Shown here: positions 22,271 through 35,260 of the stretch, piece by piece | Position numbering within the stretch: the stretch's first letter is position 1 | Layout: every line of letters starts with the position of its first letter | The notes under the pieces: generated by a model | Told to the model about the DNA's origin: nothing | The model's input: only the letters and a program-made list of their open reading frames with translations | Databases searched by the model: none | Position numbers and translations under genes: made by a program | DNA from: Sequoia sempervirens | Lineage: Eukaryota > Streptophyta > Pinopsida > Cupressales > Cupressaceae | Length of the DNA stretch: 64,000 nt | Assembly: GCA_007258455.2 (NCBI GenBank) | Contig: VDFB02000001.1 | Span: forward strand, 12,132,754-12,196,753 | Direction of reading: 5' to 3'

Positions 22271-24419
22271 AGGAGCCACTCTCCCTAGAGACCCAACAAC
22301 ATCAAACCAAAACCAAGGATTGTACCTTCATAATTTGATCAAAGAATCACAACATAAAAGCGTGCGAGGCATTACCCATCTCGCTAACAAGTACAAAATC
22401 AAAGTCTCACAAAGTTTCGTACAACTCTTTCAAAGTAATGATACCAAAACACTTGCCACTTCAAGGCACATAAAAGAGAGAACATCAACTGACAATCATC
22501 TCAAGCCTCTGGAAGCCAAAAAGAATGAAAACCCACAAACAAGGGTAAAATGAAGCAACAAAAGTTTTTCCCCAATAATTCCAACACAAGGACAAGATTT
22601 CCCTCAAATATGAGCTTAACTCCGAAAAGCCACACAAAGAAAGTTTCGTCAAACCCCATCCACAAATCAATCAACTCTAAAACACAAATACAATCCATAA
22701 ATCCACAATGGTGTCATCTCAAAAAAGGAATCATAGAATAAAATCACTCAACATCCAAAAGCCACCAATTAGGCATTCCACAGGAGACCTCAATTTTCTC
22801 CTCACAAGAGTCCCTTAGAGTGGTACGTAAATCACTTTCGTAAAAATCAGCAACATGATAATGACAACAATAATCCATTTACATTCCCAAATAAAAACCA
22901 ACCTACTCAATAACAAAACAATTACAATCTCAAGGTTCTAAATAACTATCCATATAAGAAACTCATTTAATAGAAACTCAGATTGTCATAAAGACTAACT
23001 AACAATCCAAAATAAATAATTAAAAATGAAAAACTCAATTCAAGGGACAATTTTAAAACTCATTTTCATAATAACACTCAATTCAAGGAATAATTTATTT
23101 CGTTGATTCAAGTTTATAAAACTACCATAATGAAGTCAAATAGAGTTTACTATAATACTTAACCATGGCCAAGGATACACAATTCCATAAAAGTTCAATA
23201 CAAACACCCATAACACGATACTCAACAATTACTTAATTAGAATATACAATTAAGAGAATCATTGTTCCTAGTAAATTTCTATAAGATGCGAGGAGTTAGA
23301 TATTAAGATAATATTTATTTAATTCTTAAACTAAAAGGAATATAAAAGAATTAAAAGATATCACGAAATTAGTACTATAAAAATTAAATCGCCAAATAAG
23401 AGAACATATAAGAAAGGGTCAATATATACTCCATATTTTAAATTTTTCATTTAAATAAATCCCAAGTTAAAATCTTTAACCTACCTTTCCATTCTAACTT
23501 AGATACAATGATTAATAATAATATTCTGAAAGAACATATGGTAAAAGATACACAATTGTATTATTTAAGAGTTCAGTACAAATACGATACTCAACAATTA
23601 GAATTATAAGGATTTCTATTTTATTTATTAAATAAATTCTTCTTTGACTACATATAATAAAAATCAATTCTCTTTTTATTCCTAACTAATTTTAAAATCC
23701 ATTAACTACTTCCTTATTTAAATAATAGAACACACTAAACATTTCTCATAATTTAAGAAACAAGCATTCATATATATAACACCTACTTGAGTTCGCAATC
23801 ATTTAATTTAAAACTCCTAAATTGAATTATTATTCCCTTAATTCTACAATTCCATTATAAGGGAGTACTATGAACTCAATATTCTAGAAAATAAATGTCT
23901 TCATTAATTCATATTCGTTTTTTCATTATTCTAAGAGAAACTAAATGAAAGCAACGAGTTCAACCAAATTGTCCTTCCTACTAAAAGGCATAACAAATTA
24001 TAATAATATATGTTTATACATTCTAAAATATAACTAATGTAGTTAAGTGATTTAAAATCTCATCCTACAAGAGCCATAACTTCACTATACAAATATTTTA
24101 CCAAATACCTTGCTTCGATATTTTATCTCCATAATGAAGGTATATTTACATACCTATTCATATACTGCCAAGGAGACTAACTTATGATAATGCAACAACT
24201 ATGGAAGAGTCTTTGGTTTATCAAAGGAGAGTAATTTCTAATTTACTTACTGAAAATTTCTTCTAATTTTGGATCCACATTCTTATACTAATTTGAACAA
24301 AAACTGAGACAGGTTGACAATAAAATCAGAGATTAATTAAACCTTTAAACTTCCTATTATGTTCAGGTACGCGGCTGAGATGTTGACAAAAGAAATCAGA
24401 GAAAATATTTAATTTACTA

Positions 24420-24860
24420 CACCCATGCAAGTCTAAAAGTTGTAGCTGTGAAAGGTTACCAAAGGTTTCAGGGAGACTATTTAATCTTAGCTCTAAATGC
24501 CGCCACAGTAACAGGTTGCCAAGTATAAAAGAAAGTGACTATTGGAATTTGAAATATCGCCATCTACTTGCATTATTATCAAATTCAAAATGTTATCTAC
24601 CAGTCAGAAGGGAAGGAGAAAGGTGAGGTGCAAATACGTGGCTTGAGAGGAGGAGAAACAATGAACAACTTTTTCTGTTTTGAACTAGACAAATTTCTGT
24701 TTGGTGGTGAGTTCCAGAGACGTGCCAGTTTGGAGGATAAACTTCACCACGATCAATGGGAAGCTCTTTGTTATGCTAGTAAAAGACAATATTTTATTTT
24801 CAAGCGCTGCAACTGTGATAGATTGCCGGCAGAATCAAGCAGGTTATTTAATCCTTTAAC
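24420..24860. repeat. Diverged internal repeats in the 5.3 kb insertion
   Basis: Blocks such as GTAGCTGTGAAAGGTTACC, GCCACAGTAACAGGTTGCC and GCAACTGTGATAGATTGCC, each followed or preceded by a TATTTAATC-type segment, at irregular spacing of about 80-350 bp. Confidence 0.5.
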
Positions 24861-26112
24861 TCCTTATTAAGTTCAGGTGACTGATAAAAAGATGGTTTGA
24901 GTTTTGAGATTCCAGCCATGCCAATTAAAGAAGAAAATTGACCGTAATTGAGGAATTAGTTACTATACATGTCAAGGCCGAAATGGGGTCTTGGAACAGA
25001 TTTGTGCATCAATCAATAGCATAGGGGATCTATGAGGTTCAAGATAGACACACATGTGAACTAATAGACAAAGCACAAGAACCATCTAACGTATGCCTCA
25101 AGAAGATAAAGGATGCATGAACCATTAAATATAGGTGGTCTAATGGAATGTCATACTTAAGATACTAAACAAATTGTGTTGTGCTGATGATAACGCCCCA
25201 GAGAAGAGAAAAGACCAAGTTTGCAAGAAACGTATTTCGATACCTTATCAAGCAGATTTTACTTTAAAGGAGTTATATTCAAACCAAATCTCCCTACTAT
25301 TGCTGCTTCAAAACTCTACGATATAAAGAGCAGAGAAGATCTAAAAGGAATAATAGGTTTTATAGCTACTATATTCTTAACCAGCTTGAGATATCGCTAT
25401 CTTATTTAAATAAAATTATGAAAGAACTAATTCTTACGGTTACAATTGCTCATATGAGAGATTTCGAAGGAGTGCAGACTAAAGTTGGATGATACGCCTC
25501 TGAGGTGATTTCCTGTAGATCAGAGATGACGAAATTAGTGTCCTCCTCCCCTATCGGTCTCCAAAACATCAAGTTTTTTTTTTTCAGAAAACATTCCAAG
25601 AGCAGGTCCATCTCTCTCCGCGAAGAGAGATTTTGAAAAACCCCCCGTGTACTATGAGGTGCCCCCCGAAGATCCAGACCTCCCTTAATGAAAGCTCTCC
25701 TGATCTCTTCGACTTCCAAATGCTCCAAAGGCGAAATTTCTCTCCAGCTTTTCTTGTTGTAAAACACTTCAGCTTCCTATCCATTTAAATTTCTTATAAT
25801 AATAATTATCTTTGAACAACTAATAAATTATTAATTATTATCGAATATCATTAAAGAATATTTTTTTTTTACAAAACAATCAGTTTATTTATTTATTAAT
25901 AAATCTTTACATAATATTTTATAAAACTAATTTATTTAATTTTCATCATAATTTCTAGTTTTATTTCCTCAATGCTATTTTAATTAATTGAGTACAAATT
26001 CCATCAAATATTATGTTAACTGCATAAAATAATCACACACAAAACAACAATAACGCAATTAAACACTTACACAAAATCCAGAAAGGTCACAACAGAGGGG
26101 CACTACATATGT

Positions 26113-27485
26113 CTAACCAATCAGAGTAAGCTCAAGGGGCGGACCAGTAACAGTTTGACCGATTGACCATCCCTGTGTAAGAAGACCAACAAAATGCAGG
26201 CGGGATGGATTCATTATGAGATCAAGGAGGCTATGGATCGGCTCAGATAAAATGTTCAAATCTACAGGGAGGCCCAACGATGTTCCAGAAGGTGGTCAAC
26301 CCGCAACAGAAATCTGGAACATGAAGGAAGCCGAAGGAAGGATCTGTGACTCACAAGGACAACTGTAGTGACCATCGGCGGAAGCAGATCAATATTAATG
26401 GTGGTACTTTGAGCATTCAAGGAAGATTTCAGAAAGAGTTCGAGTATGCACGGAGACAGAAGAATTAATGTTGCAGCTAAAAAAGATTTATAGATTATCC
26501 TCAGACCAAGCTGTCATTAGCATGGACAGCAGGGCTCTACATTGAATGCGGTATTGACTCTTCTCAGAAAGATCTGAGAGCCAACTCTCCTAGAAGCAAA
26601 TATTTTATAAACCCTAATACAAAGGGACAACGCATTATTTTGGTCCACTCTATATATATTGAATTCTTGCCTCTTTAAAAAAGGTTGGAACTGGTAGTGA
26701 AAGAAAGAGGAACAAAGTTAGATACATAGAAGTTAGCAGAAATACATGAGATAGAACTGCATCTTGATTCTTTGTAATAGGATCCTCTTTTGTTTTCTTA
26801 GTTAACAGTTAGATTCAGAATAGTATGCAATGTATTTTCAAGTGTTCTTAATATAAATGGAAACAATTTGGAGTTATAGATTTTCTGTACACTGGTGATT
26901 GTGCCAGAATTGTAATTTTTGTTTATCTGTTTCACTAACAATAGAAGCAACCACATCTGAATCTACTTCAGATTGTGTTTTAGAATGGTGTTTGTCTGCA
27001 ATTGATCATTTGATTTGTGAAATCTTCAAGGAGTGGAATGTTATTTTGTGTTTTATCTAAATGGTAACTTAAAATCTGTTATTTGAATTAGCACTGTGAA
27101 TGAAAGAGGCTGTGTGTCAATCACAAGTTTACTTTGTTCTGCAATTTTAGTTTACAATTCCTTGAAGGATAACAAGTCTGGTTAAGATAGGTGAATCATC
27201 ATTCTTTTCTGTCCTAAAGCTCTGACCCATCTTTTTATATTTCTTTAAAACCCCTAGTTAGAGTAGGTTTAAATTCATGTTTGATCTTAGAACAATCTAG
27301 AAGCTCACACCGGCAAGCCCCTTGAACATTACTGTTACATCGACTACTGAGGGACATCAGCACAGTTGAGAACCAACTATAAATACCTTGGGAGTTAAGA
27401 TATCCATGTGTTGTCTTTCTCTTTCAAGAGAAGCAGAATAACAATATTTTTTTTGCATGTTGTTGTTTGAAAAGGACCATCAGCA
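26113..27485 (+). repeat. E2 3' LTR, second part
   Basis: Continues 18911-20810 and pairs with about 9651-11024. It ends ...ACCATCAGCA, followed by the ATAGT duplication. TATA candidate near 26650. Confidence 0.88.
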
Positions 27486-27490
27486 ATAGT

Positions 27491-28760
27491 ATCATAAAAG
27501 ATGCATTGCATTGACTAGTTATTTTAGAGGAATGCCAACCATAAATTATAATCCATATGCACCAGAACCATATACATAGGTGATTATGTAAGGACCTAAC
27601 CAATTAGGGCTAAATCTCCCCTTTTGATTAGGTGATGCATTTACATTACTCTAGTTCTTATAGAGAATAAGATCACCCACCTTAAAGGTAAGAGAAAGAA
27701 CACCTTGTTTATAATGTTTAGAAACATATTTTTGATAAGCTTGAAGATGGTTGAGGGCCTATAATCGGTGCTCATCAATCAACTCAAGATGATTTGGACA
27801 TTTAGCATGATAAGTGTCATCATTAATTAACCCTTTAAGGGAAACATGTAGAGACAAAATTTCCAACTCTAAAGGCATAATAGCCTCAACACCATACACA
27901 AGGTTGTACGGGTTTGTACTCATACTCATATAAAAACTTGTTCGATAAGCCCATAAGGCATAAGTCAGTTGAGTATGCCAATATTTATTGTGTTTATTCA
28001 CTATTTTTTGAAGAATTAGTTCAATAATTTTATTCGAGACTTCTACTTGGCCATTAGATTGAGGATAGTAAGGTGTAGAAAATTTATGTTGAATGTAAAA
28101 TTTATCTAAGAATTTGTTTACCTCTTTATTCTTAAATGAAGTACCATTGTCAAAAATAAGGGTAGAAGGCAATTCAAAGTGAGCAATACTATTATTTAGA
28201 AAAAATCCTTAGATTGCTTCAACGTTAGTGGATTGAAGTGGAATAGCTTCAACCCATTTCATAAAGTAATCAATAGCTTTGATGGTGAAGGTATGTCCCT
28301 TAGAAGAAGGAGGTGATATTTTCTCAATAATATCCAACTCTCATTTTGTGAATGGTTAAGGAGAGGTTTGATTAAGGAGCTCTTGTGTGGGAGTTTAGAT
28401 AAGATTACTATGTTGTTAGCATTGAGGGCATTTCTTGAAAAAGGAAAAGGATTCTTGCTCCATTATTTTCCAATAATATCCCATATGAATTAATTTACAT
28501 ACTAAGAATTTATCATCAAATTTCCCCCTTAAAGCTCAAATGAGCTTCTTGAAGGGAAAGAGGTATTTATGTCATAGTGAGACATCGAAGAAGACAATCA
28601 TTGTAATATTTTTGATAAAGAATATTAGAAAAAATAATGTATCAAGCTGAAAGCTTTCATATCCGAACATGGGTATATTTAGTCACATCATTGGGAAAAC
28701 TTCCAGTCTTTAGATAATTGTAGATATGAGAATACCATTCCCCTTATTCTATGTGAGCAC
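27491..28760 (-). pseudogene. Element C integrase
   Basis: Read leftwards. First catalytic Asp near 28355 (ELDIIEK). A 137-codon open stretch at 27759-28172 includes the second Asp (IFDNGTSFKN) and the Glu (NGQVEVSNK), followed by HTQLTYALWAYRTSF. The C-terminal SH3-type part near 27590 reads FSPNWLGPYIITYVYGSGAY. Several stops lie in the N- and C-terminal parts. The frame runs right up to the E2 LTR edge and resumes beyond E2 for a few codons. There is no chromodomain. Confidence 0.9.
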
Positions 28761-28982
28761 ACACGAGACTATTAGGTTTAGGTTGATCTAAGACAATGGG
28801 AGAGTGGAGAATTTGAACCACAAGGTGGTACTCATCTATACCATCATCTGAGGGACAAGGGAAGTTGTGCTTCCCATTGCATCTATGTGGTGATTTTCTC
28901 TCTTAGGGACACTATCTATGGTAAAATAAGAGAATCGAACAAGCAAGGATAAAGCCAAATCCCTATACTAATATAGCTTGCT

Positions 28983-29260
28983 CTACTTAGCTTGATACAC
29001 TACTATAATCTGATTTACAATAAGCTCAAAATCACCATGAATGCATATATGTTTGATATTTAATGCTATTGTAGCACGTAATCCAACAAGAAGGGCTTCA
29101 TAGTTAGTAATGTTATTTTTATAATGAAATTGTAATTGAAAAGATAGAGGAACCAACTTCCCTTCGAGTGAGTTTAAAACCACACTTGCCCTGAAGCCGG
29201 TTTGACATCTTGATCCATAAAAATACATTTCCCACATAGGTTCCTGATCCAATGAAAATA
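28983..29260 (-). pseudogene. Element C second RNase H, after RT-RNase H
   Basis: Archaeal-type RNase H in the usual Tat place, between RNase H and integrase. It starts near 29234 with MWEMYFYGSRCQTGF, where the first catalytic Asp is Tyr. The position of the Glu reads Asn (NITNYEALLVGL). The Asp of IHGDFELIVNQI is kept. Two of the metal ligands are lost, so it would be inactive even without the stop after VYQAK. Confidence 0.85.
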
Positions 29261-29943
29261 GATTTTCATCTAGAAATAAGTCCAAATTAGGAAAGGAATG
29301 AGATGAGGGAGCTTCTACCAATTGATCAACAACAACTTGTCCTTTGATGTCTTTTTGAGTTACGAACTTGGTATCAAACTCAAAGAGCAACATTATCCAT
29401 TCTGCTAGCCTTCCAAAAAGATAAGTTCTAGTAAATAGGTTTTGAAGAAGATCAAATTTCACAATCACATGAGTCTCTGCATTGAGGAGATAATTTTGTA
29501 ACTTTTGCATTGCAAAATGAGAGCGAGACACTATTTCTCCGTAGCAGAGTACTGAGTTTCATAATCAACTAGAATACGACTAATGTAGTAGATTGCTCTT
29601 TCTTTACCATCATCATCATGTTGAGCTAATAGAGCTACTAAAGCATGAGGGGATTCATAAATTTAAAGTAAAAATAGTTTATCTTGCATAGCCAACATCA
29701 AGATGGGAGGATTAGCTAAATAACTCTTCAAAGATTCAAAATATTTGTCACATTCATCATCCCATTGAAAACATACATCTTTCTTCAACAAGTGCATGAA
29801 TGGAAAGGTGCGATAAGCTAATTAAAATACGAATCTACGAATTGATTGAATCTTCCCTTGCAATCTATGCAGTTGAGAGATGTTCTTAGGTGGAGGCATG
29901 TTAAAAATTGTGTCAATCTTATTTGTATCGACTTTGATTCCTT
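29261..29943 (-). pseudogene. Element C RT C-terminus and gypsy RNase H
   Basis: 29822-29943 codes the RT connection (GIKVDTNKIDTIF, then PPPKNISQLHRLQGK), which starts directly at the D insertion. 29300-29810 codes RNase H with several stops (DDGKERAIYYISRIL, MQKLQNYLLNAETHVIV, GRLAEWIMLLFEF). Removing D and one TSD copy brings this into frame with the RT half at 36412. Confidence 0.85.
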
Positions 29944-29948
29944 GATGG
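29944..29948. repeat. Target-site duplication of D (left copy, one mismatch)
   Basis: GATGG here and GATCG at 36407-36411. The choice is supported because it restores element C's RT frame exactly. Confidence 0.7.
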
Positions 29949-31633
29949 TGTTGTGCAGTTTTTCGCACACATGCCCCACTAAAAGCATGGACCCCCCTTT
30001 TTCTTTTGTTCCTATTGTTTTCACCCTTCAATTTTGAGGATTCGCATGCTTGGGAATGTGCTTGGAGGTTTATCTTTCTTGCATTGGTGATCCCTATATG
30101 ATATTGATTGAAAATCTCAAGTTTTGGACTCATTCCGGGTTTTTCACTGCTCTCGGGAAAATCCAGTCCTGGCGGAATTCCTCAGATATGCCAAAAACCT
30201 GGTGGCAGTTGCTTTACACTGTGATTCAGAGATTTTAAGCCTTCGTGAAATTTTGTGGTGGCCGGATTTCTCTGAAGTTCCATCGCCCTGTCGGATTCCT
30301 GGATTTTGGTTTTGCTAGTCTTGTCGACTGCATTAATGCTCCTTTGTACGATTTCCTCAGCATGTATTTAATCAATTTTGGGGAGTTTTATGCCATTTAG
30401 TTTTATCATCACTCACTTTCTATTGATCTGAGTTGCTTGATCCTAAGTGCTTGGCTAGATTTGGTGTATTGAATTTGTATGTTCTTGGATTTGGTGGTGA
30501 TTTTCCTAGGCGTCATCATAATTGTTGTCATTTGCTGGGCACTGAAGATTGTTATTTGTCATTACTGTAATCAACTCTCACTTCATCAATGGTATGTACG
30601 TGTTTCCTTTCTTTTTATTGTTGAATGTGAATGTTTCTTTGGCATTTTGGGTATGCTTGGAGTTCAAATTCCTGCATGTTTGGGCGTTGAGTATCTTGAA
30701 GCTAGGGTTATTCAATTATGTTAGAGTGACGATCCCAAGTGAGTTTATGAGCTTGTCTTTCGATTTCATCATGAGGTAGCTTGCTTGTATAGGCCATAAT
30801 GAACCTTCTATAAACCTAGAAAATGAATAAGTTGAGCCCAAGCTTATCCTGCACATTCATGGAAAAATTTTAGGGTTTTGTGCCTAGGGCATCACCAATC
30901 CCTCTTGATTTACTTTAGGAAGAGTTTTGAATTCAAAGATGACCTATAGGAGGTTTAAATCGAGCTAGTTGCAAGCCTAGGATTCTTAAATTTGTGATTG
31001 TTTGATCAATTTGAGTGAATTCACGAGAAAACATTGGCATTCGATATTTCAAAGGCTTCGTGGAATTCCTTAACTGCCATAATTTCCTGACTTTTCGTTC
31101 TCTCTGTTTTCTCGAAATATGCAGTGATCCAGATTTTTGTCTGCTTCGCGGATTTTTCGTTCCCTCTGGATTTTCCTAAAATTTCTTTTATCTCTTCATT
31201 TTCTCAGAATTCGTAGACTATTGCAGTTTTCGCGGATTTTCATCTTGGGTGGAATTCTCTGAAACTTTGTTGAAAATGAAGAACTGAGATGTAGCATGAT
31301 TTATTAGCTGGTGATTATGCATTGAATGGCCAATTTGAGTTACTTAAAGATGTATCATGTTGTTTCTTAGTTAATGATAGTCGATTAAATGACTAATTGA
31401 TTGCTTTTGTGTTTATTTCGCTAGAATCCGCCTGGTTGGGAATTTTTTGAAATTCCTCTCTGGCCTGGATTCTACAAGAGGATTGAAAGCCCGAACTTTG
31501 AGATGATTAGTTTTTATGAGGTTTTAGAGCATTTTTCTTATCATGGGACTTATATCAAGGATGAATAGGCCATTTGTGATTGATTAAATCATGTTCCATG
31601 TGATCTTTATTATGGTTTCTTTGTTGAATGTAG
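29949..31633 (+). other. Leader region of D
   Basis: No coding sequence recognised. It contains scattered short repeats such as TTCGCGGATTTT (near 31144 and 31229) and GGAATTCCTC-like blocks. A pyrimidine-poor TTGAATGTAG just before the ORF could be read as a splice acceptor, but this is weak. Confidence 0.45.
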
Positions 31634-34600
31634 GCTGAGTCAAGTAAGGCAGTGACAAGTGGAACCAAGGGTAGAGTGATGGATCCAAGTGCAGAAGGGT
31701 CTTTTGTTTCTGAGGTAGAAAGAATCAAGATGGATATTAAGAGCAGAATTCCTAAGAGCAAGCTTACTTCTATCTGGTCAGAGGTAACTGTTACAAATGT
31801 TGGATTGTGGGACTATGAAGAATTCAAGACAAGGATGGTAGCACATGACCTTCCTTTGTTGGCCAAAAGGACATTGGAATCAGGGTTGGCACATGTAGCT
31901 GGATTTCCTCCTATAGTGCAATGTTATGAATTGGTGCTTGAGTGTGCTAGACATTATGACAGGGGTACACAGAGGATAGTTGGTCCCCAAGGGAGAATTG
32001 TGGCGAATCTAAATCATGTGTCCATAGCCCAAACCTTTGACATGCCTGACAGATCTCATGTGGTGGCTTTTGATATGGATATGGAAAAGAAGTTCTTTGA
32101 GGAAGATACCATCAATTCCCAGCAAGTTGTCAATTCCTGGTTGGAGAAGCCCAAATCCCACTTTTCTAAGCTACCCAAGCAACTATTCAGAGCTAAATTC
32201 AAGCAGGAATACTATGATGTTATCACCCTTCTCAGTAGGGTGGTAGGGTTGAAGAGTGCAAGAATGTTTGAAAATTGTATGGTCTATGTCATAGTGAGGA
32301 TGGAACAAAAGACTAACTATCATTGGGAAGGCATAATAAGTGCCATGATTCATGAACAGATGTGTAATGTCCTACAAACTAAGAGTTTCACAATGAATTC
32401 TTACGTGTTCTATGCCTTAGCTAGATTTCATCCATATAATGGACTAAGCACAAGAGGTTTGTTTGGACAAGATGTAATTTATGAGGTTTAACCACAACTA
32501 CACCTGGGTAACTCAAGCTATAGGAGGGTGAATGATGCATTCACCATGTACATCACTAGGTTTCTCCAAGGTGCAGAGCATGTAACGATATCTGACAGTG
32601 ACAAGGAGTTAATCAAAAGGTATGGGGCTTGGTTCATACAATTCCCCACCTTTTTGTATATAAGGACCGATGGTTGTTAGAGGGCTCCGTATAGACTTCC
32701 TAAGTATCCCACATATCACATTATACTTCTAGAGGTCACAAGGCAAATATGTGATTTTGATGCAATTGTGAAGAAGGATAAGCATAAGACTGGATTCAAT
32801 GGAGATTTTCCTCTGAGGATAGGCACTAATAAGGCATGCCCTTCTATTAATTCGGCCTATGCTTCTAAAGAAGAAATGAGAACTCTTGGGTTATCTTTTC
32901 ATTCCAAGAGATCTAGGTCTGATAGGACCGATGAAGCACAAAAGAAGGCCAGTAGGGAATATAGCCACAAGGATGATATAGAAGATTATTGGGCCAATTG
33001 CAGTGATGAATTTGAGATTAGAAGGAAGAAGTTTTCCAGGCTACCTGTTAACTTGGTTTGGCTATATAATGTGAAGGCCATTCCAGACCAAGTTCAAGAT
33101 GATGGAGATTTGATTCAGGGTCATGATTATGAGGAAATTAAGGATAAACCAGTGGGAGAAATAGACTGGTTGGAGGAAGAGAAAACAGAGTTAGAGCAGC
33201 TTATGACTCTAGTGATTAAATATACAAAGTTGTGGCTCAAGCATAAGATGTGGGAACTGGAAAGTGAAGGTGTCCAGTGCACCTATGATCTAATTGGAGA
33301 CTCGGAGTCTCATTCCACTTCTGAGGATTCAGTTGAGTAGGATCCAAAGGGTAAGGAGAAGGTGAGCTCTCCTTTTAAGATAAAGATTAAAGATGTTTAG
33401 GCAGAAGAGGTGCAAGAGGTAGAAAAGCAAAGAAATCCTATTGCAAAGAAGAGGAAACATATTTCAAGAACAAAGAAATCAGCAAAGGATGAGGCTAAAA
33501 AGGAAGATAAAGCAGCTAGTGCTTCTAGGCCAAAGAGGAGAAGGATAGTGAGATTATCACAGAAGGAGAAGGAAACCTCCAAGGCAGGGGAGGAGGTTAG
33601 CCCACTAGTAATAAATGTAGAGAGCTCACGAGAAAGAACACAGGTATATACAAGGAGATCAAGAACTCCTTCTCCTAAGGATAGTGTGTCGAGGAAGGAT
33701 GCTCCTCTAGTCATTCCTGCTATAGAACAACATGATAATATTTCCCCTTCCCATGAAGCTCACAATGAACCAGGTGAATCCAAAGAGGTAGAAAGCCATC
33801 AAGATCCAGAGGAAGAATAATTTTAGGAATGTGAGCTCTATAGTGCTGAGGCAAAAATAGAGAAGGTGTTGCAGTCTCCTCTGGTAACTTATGAGGACTC
33901 ACCCATGAGAGGTGAAGAGGATAGACCTCCTCAAAGGGAAGTACAGGAAAAACTCCTTCACTGGTGCATTAGGAAGAAGAACATGATAAGAGAGAAGAGG
34001 GTAAAGTTGAAGAGACTCCTGGGAGGCAAGATTTGCATGAAGAAGCATCCAAGGATCATCAAGATACAGTTGGACGGGGTAGTGTGCAGTCAGATCCTGC
34101 AGTACTTGCTTGGTTAGATAGAGAATTGAAGAGTAAGCAGATTGGCATAGATGATACTCCTCCCAATTAGGATGAATTATTGGGGAATATAGGAAAAGGT
34201 AAAGCAAAGAAGAGAGCCAAGGTTATCTCAAAGATTGAGAGGGATGAAGCAAATAACAGGGTGGTCCACATTGCTACTCCTACTTCTGATAAGAATAGAG
34301 ATGATGTAACTGGTAGTGACTACAATGTGCAGACTATCAATCTAGGGCCTACTTCCATGGAACAGGAGATTGAAGAGTATGAAGGCTCTAGTGCTGTAAT
34401 CTTGGGTAGATTGATGAAGGAAGTGCAAACCAAGCAAGAATTAAAGAGGGAGAATGAGAAATTAAAAAATTACTTGCAAGATTTAATGAAGCCCTTGCAA
34501 TCCATTAGTTCCTCATCATCTGTTGCAAGCTTTTTTCCACAAGAAACCATAACTAAGCTAGAAAGAATGAAGAATACTACTCATGCCACAACGAACTAGT

Positions 34601-35226
34601 TATAGGGGGTGCAAACTAAGGGAGATAATGCTATCAGGGACATCCTTTCAACCGGTGGAGATGCTATGAGGTCGATAGATTGGTTAAAGAATGTGCTAGC
34701 TCAAGATAAGGAAGATGTAGATCTCTTGTTGCAAAAGACAAAGACCATCATGGAATATACTAAAGATAAGTTGGTGAGTGATGGCATTCTTCCTTCCTCT
34801 AAAGCTACAGAACCTTGGGAATGGTTTGAAGTTTTGCAAATAAGGCAAAGGGTTTTGAAGAAGGTGTATAAGTAGAGGAAGAAAATTGAAGACACCTTGA
34901 CTGAGATCTACAATAAATGCATTTCTTTCTTTGAGGTTATGACAGGTAGAAAGAGGTTTGTACCGAAACACTTGAGCTTGGAACAGTTGAGAAAATGGTG
35001 GCGGGATGTCTATTCTCCAATCAATGAGGACCCAATTACTGAACATTAGTTAGATGATGCAACCACCTATATTTCAATAATGGATAAATATCAAACCATG
35101 AAGGTGGAATGGGATAAAATGGTGGGGCATCCAAGAGAGGACATTAAGTCCATTGAAAGAAGGAATAAGGTTCTAACTATGTTGTCTATAGCTGACTTGG
35201 ATAGGATATTTTTGATGGTGTAGGAT
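31634..35226 (+). pseudogene. D: ~1190-codon ORF of unknown family
   Basis: One frame runs from 31634 (first ATG 31679) to about 34100 and, after a frameshift near 34100-34180, another continues to about 35226. About eight stops interrupt it, mostly TAG or TAA where Gln would fit. The longest open pieces are 31652-32491 and 32768-33340. The N-terminal 400 codons look globular (MDPSAEGSFVSEVERIKMDI, YRRVNDAFTMYITRFLQG). Then comes an acidic part (about 33120-33330) and a strongly basic part with nuclear-localisation-like clusters (KKRKHISRTKKSAKD near 33446, RPKRRRIVR near 33530). Near 34430 there is a coiled-coil segment (KQELKRENEKLKNYLQDL). No zinc knuckle, protease or RT motif is present. 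It occupies the place of gag-pol. I do not recognise the family; a diverged gag or a captured host gene are both possible. Confidence 0.7.
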
Positions 35227-35247
35227 AGGGTGGAGTGAAATAAGGAC

Positions 35248-35260
35248 AAAGGGGAAGGAA
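35248..35260 (+). promoter_or_regulatory. Candidate polypurine tract of D
   Basis: AAAGGGGAAGGAA, just after the ORF and just before the LTR-like region, as expected for the plus-strand primer of an LTR retrotransposon. Confidence 0.6.

Larger units (their letters stand above)
20811..26107. mobile_element. 5.3 kb TG...CA insertion without recognised genes
   Basis: It begins TGTAACGCCCCG and ends GGGGCACTACA. These ends are inverted repeats of each other at 9 of 11 positions, the form usual for an LTR. Exact TATGT duplications flank it. No gag or pol motif is seen in any frame, and I could not find the terminal sequence repeated inside. It is therefore either a solo copy of a very long LTR or a large non-autonomous element. 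The interior is AT-rich from about 22.8 to 26 kb. Strand is not decidable by eye. Confidence 0.8.
7727..27485 (+). mobile_element. E2: large Ty3/gypsy element with second RNase H before RT
   Basis: 19.8 kb, or about 14.5 kb without the 5.3 kb insertion in its right LTR. LTRs of about 3.3 kb flank a 7.9 kb interior with gag, protease, archaeal-type RNase H, linker, RT, RNase H and integrase in that order. ATAGT duplications flank it. The 5' end reads TTTTATGCC in both LTRs rather than TG, while the 3' end is CA. No primer binding site was found after the left LTR. All coding parts carry stops, mostly TAG. It inserted at the very end of element C's pol ORF. Confidence 0.9.

Noticed and set aside
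24568..24870. 100-codon ORF in the 5.3 kb insertion
   Set aside because: No recognised domain, and it overlaps diverged noncoding repeats.
30479..30779. Overlapping hydrophobic ORFs in the leader of D
   Set aside because: T-rich DNA gives such frames by chance; two frames are equally open and neither resembles a known protein.
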